7,970 bases of DNA from Anaerolineales bacterium (lineage in GTDB: Bacteria; Chloroflexota; Anaerolineae; Anaerolineales; UBA4823): positions 1 through 7,970 of the forward strand of contig JALHTN010000046.1 of assembly GCA_022865865.1 (NCBI GenBank). The letters run 5' to 3'. Below the pieces are notes generated by a model that was given only the letters and a program-made list of their open reading frames with translations, ran no database searches and had not been told where the DNA came from. Position numbers and translations under genes: made by a program. This document shows, one piece after another, positions 1 through 5,715 of the stretch. The first letter of the stretch is position 1, and each line of letters starts with the position of its first letter.

Positions 1-236
1 TCAGTTCGATCGGTGATCAATAGGATTGGGATTTGCAGCTCAGTGTAAATAGCAGCCAAAACCGGCAAGCGAGCAGACCGACGCAATCCAATCCCAGGGT
101 ATTCTGCAAAAGAATCTGCTGGTGGATTGAAAGAAGAACCTTTACTGCGATTAAGATCGATGCGCAGGTTATTAATCAAATCGCCAGCACATTCGATGAT
201 GGGATTGATCAACAGCTCTTGCAAAGTTTGATCCAT
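1..236 (-). CDS. mfd: Transcription-repair coupling factor Mfd, N-terminal fragment (gene runs off the window)
   Basis: This is the first 78 codons of a minus-strand gene whose remainder lies beyond base 1. It was found by translating the reverse complement. The start is ATG at 236, and an in-frame TAG four codons upstream rules out a longer protein on that side; the ribosome-binding site is weak. Residues 46-78 contain a proline-glycine turn, a basic 'LRRSARLPVLAA' helix and a hydrophobic strand 'IPILLITDRT'. This is the pattern at the start of the UvrB-like N-terminal module of Mfd (domain D1a, a degenerate helicase fold). Mfd is the DNA translocase that removes RNA polymerase stalled at lesions and recruits UvrA. 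Placement 44 bases after pth supports the call, since pth-mfd is a common bacterial gene order. UvrB itself or another UvrB-like protein cannot be excluded from 78 residues, as no helicase motif is visible. Confidence 0.72.
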   Translation of the reverse strand, partial: MDQTLQELLINPIIECAGDLINNLRIDLNRSKGSSFNPPADSFAEYPGIGLRRSARLPVLAAIYTELQIPILLITDRT

Positions 237-280
237 AACCGTTACCTAAGTTTATTCATCAAAAGCGGAGCGCTTAACCT

Positions 281-895
281 CTAATCCGTGTCACTATCAG
301 ACTTACTGTTATAGAGATTCATAGCGGTAGTTAAATCTTCGGTAATATAGGTGAGCACTGCATCCACACCCCGATCCAGAATCTGGGGTAAAAAATCTGC
401 ATCCTCCCCAGAAAAATCCCGCAGCACGTAAGAAGCAGCCGCTTTACTCCCCGGGGGCCGCCCGATTCCCATTCTCATTCGTGGGAAATCCTGAGTTCCA
501 AGCTGGCTAATAATCGATTCGATGCCTTTCTGCCCTGCTGATCCACCAGACGGCCGAATTCGAATTCTGCCAAAGGGCAAATCAACATCATCATATACCA
601 CCAGCAGGTGATCAAGCTTAATTTTGTAAAACTTCACCAACGAACCAACTGCGTGCCCGGAGAGATTCATGTAAGTCTGAGGTTTCGCTAAGATCACCCG
701 GCTGCCTTGATAATCCGTTTTTGTGACCAAAGCTTTCGATTGCACCCGTGAAAATGAGGTGTCTAACTTTTTAGCCAAATGAGAGACCAACATGAAGCCG
801 ATATTATGACGGCTGGCTTGATAATCCCGGCCTGGGTTTCCAAGTCCGGCAATCAGGTATGTAGGTGGGGTGTCAGGATTTGAGTCTATGATCAT
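281..895 (-). CDS. pth: Peptidyl-tRNA hydrolase (Pth, bacterial type)
   Basis: Pth cleaves the ester bond of peptidyl-tRNAs that drop off ribosomes and so recycles tRNA in the cytoplasm. The 204-residue length is normal for the family. Family motifs are in order: GLGNPGxxY at 17-25 with N20, SRHNIGF at 28-34 with the catalytic His30, QTYMNLSG at 73-80 with substrate-binding N77, and YDDVDLPFG at 101-109 with D102 matching the catalytic-base-orienting Asp (D93 in E. coli). The loop GGSAGQKG at 117-124 has Gln-Lys where E. coli has His113-Asn114, a substitution worth noting. There is a 12-residue extension before the first strand, and no later ATG would preserve the fold, so ATG at 895 is kept although it lacks a clear Shine-Dalgarno. 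It sits between a secreted protein gene (50 bases upstream) and the mfd-like gene (44 bases downstream), probably co-transcribed. Confidence 0.96.
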   Translation of the reverse strand: MIIDSNPDTPPTYLIAGLGNPGRDYQASRHNIGFMLVSHLAKKLDTSFSRVQSKALVTKTDYQGSRVILAKPQTYMNLSGHAVGSLVKFYKIKLDHLLVVYDDVDLPFGRIRIRPSGGSAGQKGIESIISQLGTQDFPRMRMGIGRPPGSKAAASYVLRDFSGEDADFLPQILDRGVDAVLTYITEDLTTAMNLYNSKSDSDTD

Positions 896-945
896 GTGTT
901 GGAAATTCAGGGAGAAAACTGAAGGTCATACCGGTGGTTCAGTTC

Positions 946-1590
946 TCAATCCTTTTTTCTCCTTCTGTTGCGGATAAATTGGTAAATGCCAAAGATGGCA
1001 AACAGGCTCAAGGTAATAAGGGTACCCTTGATGATACTCTTGCCGATATCATTCGAAGTGATTTGAGCAGGATTAGGTGGCAGCATCGTTGCTGTGGGCG
1101 GTACCGGTGTGATTGTGCTGGTTGAGGTAGCTGTCGGTGCTTGTGTATCTTGGGGCGCTGGTGTTGAGGTAGGCACAGGGGTATTGGTTTCGACAGCCGA
1201 GTAATTGCGCACCCTTAAATCCGGGACATAGGCAATGTGCTCTCCTTCGTCCGTTGATGTAAACAAGCGGAGAATGTAATCACCATCAGTAATGGTTGTT
1301 GTATCCCATTCGAAGCTCAATTCCTGCTGGTTAGCAGATTCGAGCTCTTGGATGAGAAACCAGGTATCACGGGGATCATCGCGGTATGAAAAGCTCAACT
1401 TCATAAGGGAGGTTGTTTCAAAATTTATTTTCGCTATGATCAGTACAGTACCCTGCAAAGCCTGGCCAGGATCTGGTGATACAAAAACAACTTGAGGACT
1501 GGGTGTGATCGTAGCTTCCTGTGCCTGCGCATTGAACATGGGAAGCAACATCAATAAACCAAAGGAAAGAAGAACTTTCATGGAGTGCAT
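946..1590 (-). CDS. Secreted, C-terminally membrane-anchored protein with Thr/Pro-rich stalk, function unknown
   Basis: I do not recognise a specific family. With the start at 1590 the protein has 214 residues. Residues 5-23 form a signal peptide (hydrophobic core after K5, ending in an AQA-type cleavage site before Q24). Residues about 30-130 look like a beta-rich, Ig- or cadherin-like extracellular domain, including a 'TTTITDGDYILRLF' strand pair typical of bacterial Ig-like modules. Residues 135-175 are a low-complexity Thr/Pro/Ser/Ala stalk. Residues 189-206 are a transmembrane helix, followed by the basic tail RNRRRKKD, giving an outside domain with a cytoplasmic tail. The start at 1590 is preferred over ATG at 1611 because GAGG lies six bases before it, while 1611 has no ribosome-binding site. 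It precedes pth by 50 bases in the same direction. A cell-surface role is inferred from topology only. Confidence 0.82.
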   Translation of the reverse strand: MHSMKVLLSFGLLMLLPMFNAQAQEATITPSPQVVFVSPDPGQALQGTVLIIAKINFETTSLMKLSFSYRDDPRDTWFLIQELESANQQELSFEWDTTTITDGDYILRLFTSTDEGEHIAYVPDLRVRNYSAVETNTPVPTSTPAPQDTQAPTATSTSTITPVPPTATMLPPNPAQITSNDIGKSIIKGTLITLSLFAIFGIYQFIRNRRRKKD

Positions 1591-1596
1591 CGCAAT

Positions 1597-1600
1597 CCTC
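1597..1600 (-). promoter_or_regulatory. Ribosome-binding site that fixes the start of the anchored secreted protein
   Basis: On the minus strand the sequence GAGG lies six bases before ATG at 1590. The in-frame ATG at 1611 has only pyrimidine-rich sequence before it. Both starts give a usable signal peptide, so the spacing is the deciding evidence. Confidence 0.5.
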
Positions 1601-1634
1601 GATTTTAACATGGAGATGAACGGTGGTCAATCAA

Positions 1635-1690
1635 CCCATCTTCAGCTTGCCCATCTTCAGCTGCCCATCTTCAGCCCATCATAAACCCAT
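1635..1690. repeat. Short tandem repeat, about 14-base unit (CCCATCTTCAGCTG)
   Basis: Two nearly full units (CCCATCTTCAGCTTG at 1635-1649 and CCCATCTTCAGCTG at 1650-1663) are followed by an 11-base unit at 1664-1674. Two degenerate CCCAT cores follow at 1675 and 1686. The array lies in the 5' leader side of the minus-strand unit that begins at 1590, downstream of a weak candidate promoter. Read on the minus strand the unit is CAGCTGAAGATGGG. It may be a slippage-prone spacer or a repeated protein-binding site; the sequence does not distinguish these. Confidence 0.75.
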
Positions 1691-1695
1691 CCCAA

Positions 1696-1724
1696 AATCT
1701 ATGCTGAGGGAGAAAAATGGTGAA
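1696..1724 (-). promoter_or_regulatory. Weak candidate sigma70-type promoter for the surface protein-pth-mfd unit
   Basis: On the minus strand TTCACC (1719-1724) and TAGATT (1696-1701) are separated by 17 bases. Each matches four of six consensus positions. The spacing and position, about 100 bases before the gene and upstream of the tandem repeat, are reasonable, but matches of this quality occur by chance. Confidence 0.25.
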
Positions 1725-1773
1725 GATCTGTATATCGTCGGTTGATGCGGGAAAACTTTTCACCAGTCCAAAT

Positions 1774-1802
1774 TTGGGATACCTTGTTGATACGGCTATA
1801 AT
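1774..1802 (+). promoter_or_regulatory. Sigma70-type promoter for the methyltransferase gene
   Basis: TTGGGA at 1774-1779 and a perfect TATAAT at 1797-1802 are separated by 17 bases. Transcription would begin near 1808-1810, giving a leader of about 70 bases before the methyltransferase start at 1882. The -10 box runs directly into a small dyad, TGGAG-GTG-CTCCA (1802-1814), which covers the expected start site and could be an operator or a 5' hairpin. Confidence 0.6.
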
Positions 1803-1881
1803 GGAGGTGCTCCAACTGCCAGGATTAAATATAAATCAACTAAAATTATGATTTCCTTCATATTACCGGATATACCCTTCT

Positions 1882-2625
1882 ATGATCATTGATCCTGTTT
1901 TATTCCATCTCCATCATTTAAACGAAACTGAGGATATCCCTTTTTGGTCTCGACTGGCGAAGGAATTGGGTGGTCCAAACCTTGAATTAGGATGCGGTAC
2001 TGGTAGATTGATAATGCCATTAACCAAGGCAGGTCATCTTGTAGTTGGCCTGGATATCAATTTCCAAGCCTTAACTTTCTTGAAGAACACAATGAATAGC
2101 AGCATTCTTAATCGAATTCTGGTATTTCAGTCCGACCTGGAAGAATTTCATCTGGGCATAAAATTTTCGCTTATCTTCCTGGCGTGTAATACCTTATCCA
2201 CCTTACCAAAAAATACGCGCAGAAAAGCATATCAGCGGATTTTCGAGCATTTACGGTATGGAGGGATATTTGCGGCTAGTTTTCCAAATCCAGCTTATTT
2301 GGAAAGTTTACCCGTTGAAGGCGAAATTGAAATTGAGGATACTCTTATACATCCCTCGTCCGGTAATCCCATTCAGATTAGCAGCGGGTGGGAACGATTA
2401 ATATCGAGTGTTGTCTTTCGCTGGCACTATGATCAATTGCATCCGGATGGTCAGGTGATGAGAGAAACCGTAGAAACCGAGCATTCACTCAACAGTGTCG
2501 ATGAATACCTCGCTGAACTTACGGCGGAAAAACTGATTCCAATCCAAATGTTCGGGGATTATCGACGATCAGAATTCCAACAAGATTCACCGTATGCGAT
2601 CATTCTCGCCAGGAAAGCAGATTGA
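1882..2625 (+). CDS. Class I SAM-dependent methyltransferase, substrate unknown
   Basis: The 247-residue protein carries the Rossmann-type methyltransferase motifs. Motif I LELGCGTGR is at 34-42 (SAM-binding glycine loop), the acidic end of strand 2 is VVGLDIN with D58 (ribose hydroxyls), and QSDLEEF with D85 is at 83-89 (adenine ring). The motif IV-like strand FSLIFLACNTLSTL is at 95-108. The sequence resembles the Methyltransf_25/Methyltransf_11 group, which acts on many small molecules; nothing identifies the acceptor. The C-terminal half (about 145-247) is beta-rich, with an antiparallel pattern around 'WHYDQLHPDGQ', as in small-molecule methyltransferases with a lid insertion. ATG at 1882 has no strong Shine-Dalgarno. 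A 14-codon ORF (1848-1892, MISFILPDIPFYDH) overlaps the start in another frame and might couple translation, but this is weak. The gene is divergent from the pth unit and precedes hsp20 by 101 bases. Confidence 0.88.
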   Translation: MIIDPVLFHLHHLNETEDIPFWSRLAKELGGPNLELGCGTGRLIMPLTKAGHLVVGLDINFQALTFLKNTMNSSILNRILVFQSDLEEFHLGIKFSLIFLACNTLSTLPKNTRRKAYQRIFEHLRYGGIFAASFPNPAYLESLPVEGEIEIEDTLIHPSSGNPIQISSGWERLISSVVFRWHYDQLHPDGQVMRETVETEHSLNSVDEYLAELTAEKLIPIQMFGDYRRSEFQQDSPYAIILARKAD

Positions 2626-2726
2626 TTCTAATAAAAAATCAACATTCTGCTTGCGTTATTCTGATACCCCACGATTATATTTAGTAATATCAATAACTAC
2701 TATAAATTAAGGAGATAAATAGAATA

Positions 2727-3149
2727 ATGATGACCTGGTATGTTTCCCCCCACCAAAGAATAGCACGCAGGCCGCGCCTTGTCGTAAATAATGTTGGTAC
2801 TGCAGAAGCTCTTGATCGTGAGAACGTTTTAGCGGTCGATGTAAAATCAGATGACGATGCTTTCATGATCTCAGCTTTAGTTCCCGGAATCGAAGCTGAT
2901 GAAATCGATATAGAGATATTAAATAAAACTGTGTCCATTCGTGGCAAATTCAGCGATCGGGTTGAAGATGAAGAAAGCAAAGTGCTGGTTAGCGAATTAC
3001 CATTTGGTCGCTTTTCCCGCGTATTAAATTTACCCACCAAACTGGAGCCATCCAAAGCTGTGGCAAATTTAAAAGATGGCGTCTTCACCCTAAGGGTTCC
3101 GAAAGCCGAAGAAGATCGTCCCAAAGTAATCAAAATTAGTGTTGACTAA
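2727..3149 (+). CDS. Hsp20 family small heat-shock protein
   Basis: Small heat-shock proteins are ATP-independent holdases that bind unfolding proteins and pass them to DnaK/DnaJ-type machinery. The 140-residue length is typical. The N-terminal arm (1-35) is followed by an alpha-crystallin domain at about 36-126. Within it are VKSDDDAFMISALVPGI (39-55), ELPFGRFSRVLNLP (90-103) and the signature LKDGVFTLRVPKAE (115-128). The C-terminal tail has the I-x-I motif as I135-K-I137, which docks into neighbouring subunits in oligomers. AAGGAG at 2709-2714 lies 12 bases before ATG 2727, slightly long spacing; the protein could also start at the next ATG (2730). No CIRCE inverted repeat (HrcA) or HAIR element (HspR) is visible upstream, so control by those regulators is not supported. 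The gene ends at a strong hairpin, facing the minus-strand Vms1-like gene. Confidence 0.95.
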   Translation: MMTWYVSPHQRIARRPRLVVNNVGTAEALDRENVLAVDVKSDDDAFMISALVPGIEADEIDIEILNKTVSIRGKFSDRVEDEESKVLVSELPFGRFSRVLNLPTKLEPSKAVANLKDGVFTLRVPKAEEDRPKVIKISVD

Positions 3150-3164
3150 TTAAACCTTAGAATC

Positions 3165-3197
3165 AATAAAGGGAGGGTGACAAACCTTCCCTTTATT
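3165..3197. terminator. Rho-independent terminator between the converging hsp20 and Vms1-like genes
   Basis: AATAAAGGGAGGG (3165-3177) pairs with CCTTCCCTTTATT (3185-3197) over 13 base pairs including one G-U, with a seven-base loop. The arms are A/T-rich at the outside, so each strand ends in a U-rich run (CTTTATTTATTT on plus, CTTTATTGATT on minus). The hairpin therefore probably works in both directions. It sits 15 bases after the hsp20 stop and 40 bases after the end of the minus-strand gene. Confidence 0.88.
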
Positions 3198-3237
3198 TAT
3201 TTAATCAAAATAATTTGTAGTGCGCTTGATGAGCAAC

Positions 3238-4338
3238 TTAATACCTCAAGATCGCACCTACTTGACCGAAATCCTTCTGCTGTTCTATATCATGTAAAAC
3301 TTCAACCTCGCCTCCATCCCGCATGACTCGACGAACTGCTAAATCAACAGCATCCGGGATGTTCTCAAATTTATTATCGCAAAATGGGCAGGTTTGCAGC
3401 TCTTCGGTAGTCAGATAACCACAACCCATACATCGGAAACCTGGTGCCCGGTACCCATCCCGAATCACTAAAGTTTGAACCCGTCCATCATGGACGGCAT
3501 TCAAAGTATCTTCTAGGTTAATAACTCCCTGGCGCCCCTTGGCTTCACTAGTTACAATGGTTTGAATGAGCTTGGTTTGTTTTAATCGTTCAGCTTCTTG
3601 TCCGACCTGAAGTGCACGTTCCATGATTTCGGTTTGACTGGCAGTTTTACTGATGGGGAAACTGCCAACAACCAAGCTCTGCCATGCTTTTGGAAGATGA
3701 CTGCGGAAAGCAGTAACGTTTTCTTCAGTACCACCAATCAATACTCGGCGGACATTATTCTCATTGAAGAAGCGTGCCGCCAACTCAGCTGAATCCTTAA
3801 TATTGCGATCAACAACTTCTTCAGTATAGTTCGTTTGCCCTGCTGTCCCCCCTCGGCGACCTTGCGCTTGTGATCCTCCGCCTCGTTTTGTGTGGCGAAC
3901 GCTTTCCCCGGCAAATTCCTTTTCTTGAAGGATTTCGCCTAAGTGAAAGTAAAACAAATGAGCGTCGATCTTATTAACCAAGGCCAAACCATAGCCTCCG
4001 TAGAAATCGAGTAGATCCGCTAGCGGTTTGACATATGGTCTTTCGCTGATGCGAACCCGATCACGAATGGGTACTGTGAAAGAATATGCACGGAAAAAAT
4101 CCTCCCCCGTACAGGAAAACAGTGCCACACCCCTCCCAGACCAATCGAATTCAAAATCAATATAATGCTCAATTTTTTGGACATCTTCTTCCAGTTCAAC
4201 ATCTTTCAACATGCCCCGCAATCGAGGTCTGTATGCATCCGCACTGCCTAGAGTTGGATCTGTATTAAGGTACAAGCTCAAAATCTGGTGGTCGGTCTTA
4301 AATTCCAACAGCTCCCGCAAATCATTGTCTGTAAACAT
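3238..4338 (-). CDS. Vms1/eRF1-superfamily protein with GGSQ loop and zinc ribbon (bacterial release-factor-like, baeRF type)
   Basis: The 366-residue protein resembles bacterial members of the archaeo-eukaryotic release factor superfamily (baeRF), relatives of eRF1, Pelota and Vms1. In order it has a mixed alpha/beta N-terminal region (1-95) and an RNase H-like strand set around 'GYGLALVNKIDAHLFYFHLGEI' (115-136). Then comes a basic glycine-rich loop at 149-164 containing GGSQ (154-157), and a helix with 'YTEEVVDRNIKDSAELA' (171-187). A second alpha/beta domain with 'VRRVLIGGT' (196-204) follows, and finally a zinc ribbon with Cys303, Cys306, Cys317 and Cys320 as in archaeal and eukaryotic RF1 domain 3. 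Yeast Vms1 has a GGSQ loop whose glutamine is required to free stalled nascent chains from tRNA, so Q157 is the candidate catalytic residue. Activity here is inferred. GAGGAG six bases before ATG 4338 selects that start over ATG 4344. It follows htrA and dnaJ on the same strand. Confidence 0.8.
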   Translation of the reverse strand: MFTDNDLRELLEFKTDHQILSLYLNTDPTLGSADAYRPRLRGMLKDVELEEDVQKIEHYIDFEFDWSGRGVALFSCTGEDFFRAYSFTVPIRDRVRISERPYVKPLADLLDFYGGYGLALVNKIDAHLFYFHLGEILQEKEFAGESVRHTKRGGGSQAQGRRGGTAGQTNYTEEVVDRNIKDSAELAARFFNENNVRRVLIGGTEENVTAFRSHLPKAWQSLVVGSFPISKTASQTEIMERALQVGQEAERLKQTKLIQTIVTSEAKGRQGVINLEDTLNAVHDGRVQTLVIRDGYRAPGFRCMGCGYLTTEELQTCPFCDNKFENIPDAVDLAVRRVMRDGGEVEVLHDIEQQKDFGQVGAILRY

Positions 4339-4344
4339 TTGCAT

Positions 4345-4350
4345 CTCCTC
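4345..4350 (-). promoter_or_regulatory. Ribosome-binding site that decides the start of the Vms1-like gene
   Basis: GAGGAG on the minus strand directly abuts ATG at 4344, leaving no spacing, but lies six bases before the in-frame ATG at 4338. The ribosome should therefore start at 4338, making the protein two residues shorter than the longest ORF. Confidence 0.75.
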
Positions 4351-4438
4351 AAATTGGTTGGTTGAGAGATATAAAATCTTTCTGGATCACTCTGAAGAGA
4401 GATATCTAACCAGCCCATGAACTAAGATGGGAAGAAAT

Positions 4439-5641
4439 TTATGGGCGTTTTCCCAGAGTTAGGTCAAGGTTTATCTCCTGGTCACCTCTCAATATGGTGA
4501 AGGTAACCACATCACCAGGACTTTTTTCTTGAATGAGATACGACAATAAATCACTAAAGGTCATGATAAATCGGCCATCAATGGCGGTTATCAGGTCACC
4601 CCCAGAATATAAATTGATAATATCCGTTTGTTCAGTCCCACCTTGCAGTCCAGCTCGCTCTGCCGGGCTATCTGGAGTAATAGTGGTGACATAAGCGCCC
4701 GTTGATTGGGGTAAGGCCAGTGCTTCTTGCTGGAGCAAGTTGATTTCAGAAAGACTGCTGATTCCCAAATAGGGATAGTCATAACCCCCCTCGCTTATCA
4801 GAGAAGGAACGACACGCTTTACGGTGTTGATGGCGATCGCGAAACCAATCCCTGAATTGAGGGGATCTTCTTCGGCATTTATGTTATATGTCTCAATAGC
4901 TCGATTTACCCCGATCACTTCTCCATTAAGATTGAGCAGTGGTCCTCCAGAATTACCTGGATTGATCGCAGCGTCGGTTTGGATGATGTCGCCAGCGGTG
5001 AAGAAACTTCCGCCAGGTGCGGTTCGAAGTGAGTTTAGTGTACGTCCCAGGCTCGATACAATGCCGGTGGTCATCGTGCCATTAAATCTAAAAGGACTGC
5101 CGATCGCCACCACGGTTTGGCCAACTCTTATTTCCGAAGAGTCGCCCAGGGGGAGCGGATGGAGTTCTTCCGGAGGCGCGCTGACTTTCACTACCGCCAA
5201 ATCCGAATCCGTGTCAGTTCCGATCACCTCACCGCGTGTCTTAAAACCGGATGGAAAATCCACCTCGAGGTCGGAAACGCCTTCGATTACATGGTAATTG
5301 GTGATAATGTGGCCTTCATTATCAATTACGAATCCTGAACCGAGTCCATTTCCATTGACGGTAAGAACTTGGATTGCAACCACACCGGGGTTTGCATTCT
5401 CATAAATTTTTATAAGAGTGCTTTCTTCAGGAACCTGGTTTATTACAACGGGAACATCGGACGCTTTAGGCTCATCAGAATCTGGTGATTCGCTGATCAC
5501 ATGTTCAGGTGCGGAAGTTAATGCGGCTGGTGTAGATTCATCGGTGGTGATGATAGCAGAAGTTGCAGATAGGGCTTGACATGAAAACAATAAAATTGAG
5601 CTGACCAGAAAAAATACTAATAATCTATTTCGATTTTTCAT
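4439..5641 (-). CDS. HtrA/DegP-type trypsin-like serine protease with PDZ domain, probably membrane- or lipid-anchored
   Basis: The protein is 400 residues from the start at 5641, chosen because AAAGGA lies nine bases upstream and a signal sequence begins at once; the longer ORF from 5707 adds 22 residues with no signal character. Residues 4-21 (basic n-region, hydrophobic core, then LFSC with Cys21) fit a signal peptide, perhaps a lipobox, so it acts outside the cytoplasmic membrane. A linker rich in Ser, Pro and acidic residues (25-70) precedes the protease domain (about 75-280). The catalytic triad is His117 in TNYHV, Asp147 in DSDLAVVKV and Ser231 in GNSGGPLL. One PDZ domain occupies about 300-395 with the carboxylate-binding loop YLGI. 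HtrA proteases degrade misfolded exported proteins. It lies 74 bases after dnaJ and 100 bases before the Vms1-like start. No second PDZ domain is present, as in DegS-type rather than DegP-type layouts. Confidence 0.95.
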   Translation of the reverse strand: MKNRNRLLVFFLVSSILLFSCQALSATSAIITTDESTPAALTSAPEHVISESPDSDEPKASDVPVVINQVPEESTLIKIYENANPGVVAIQVLTVNGNGLGSGFVIDNEGHIITNYHVIEGVSDLEVDFPSGFKTRGEVIGTDTDSDLAVVKVSAPPEELHPLPLGDSSEIRVGQTVVAIGSPFRFNGTMTTGIVSSLGRTLNSLRTAPGGSFFTAGDIIQTDAAINPGNSGGPLLNLNGEVIGVNRAIETYNINAEEDPLNSGIGFAIAINTVKRVVPSLISEGGYDYPYLGISSLSEINLLQQEALALPQSTGAYVTTITPDSPAERAGLQGGTEQTDIINLYSGGDLITAIDGRFIMTFSDLLSYLIQEKSPGDVVTFTILRGDQEINLDLTLGKRP

Positions 5642-5650
5642 TACCTCTAT

Positions 5651-5656
5651 TCCTTT
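5651..5656 (-). promoter_or_regulatory. Ribosome-binding site that fixes the htrA-type protease start
   Basis: AAAGGA on the minus strand lies nine bases before ATG at 5641, with a second purine run (GAGG, 5644-5647) even closer. The upstream in-frame ATG at 5707 encodes a segment without signal-peptide character, so 5641 is preferred. Confidence 0.65.
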
Positions 5657-5662
5657 CAGGAT

Positions 5663-5702
5663 AAAAGGTGGGGTATTAATTTGATAAAATGGGTACCTCA
5701 CC
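5663..5702 (-). terminator. Possible weak attenuator hairpin between dnaJ and htrA
   Basis: On the minus strand GGTGAGGTA (5702-5694) can pair with TACCCCACC (5675-5667), eight pairs with one A-C mismatch and an 18-base loop, followed by TTTTAT. It lies in the 74-base gap between dnaJ and the protease gene. The large loop and short T-run make it a weak terminator at best; it may set the relative expression of the two genes or mean nothing. Confidence 0.3.
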
Positions 5703-5715
5703 TGCAAAAAAATAA

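Noticed and set aside
33..284. 83-codon plus-strand ORF
   Set aside because: It is antisense to the mfd-like start, has no ribosome-binding site, and its sequence is basic and low in structure. The minus strand gives a recognisable protein.
2626..2646. TTGATT/AATCAA hairpin after the methyltransferase gene
   Set aside because: The stem is six pairs, mostly A/T, with a nine-base loop and no T-run, so it is not a credible terminator.
2626..2726. CIRCE or HAIR heat-shock operator before hsp20
   Set aside because: Neither inverted repeat is present; only weak A/T-rich dyads and low-quality promoter-like hexamers are visible.
2690..3133. 147-codon minus-strand ORF across hsp20
   Set aside because: It is Ser/Thr-rich shadow coding opposite a clear alpha-crystallin-domain gene with its own ribosome-binding site and terminator.
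4414..4431. CCCAT/ATGGG hairpin between htrA and the Vms1-like gene, sharing AAGATGGG with the tandem repeat at 1635
   Set aside because: It has only five pairs and no T-run, and the shared eight bases are short enough to be coincidence.
4824..5297. 157-codon plus-strand ORF inside the protease gene
   Set aside because: It is antisense to the catalytic domain of HtrA and lacks a ribosome-binding site; the HtrA triad in the other strand is unambiguous.
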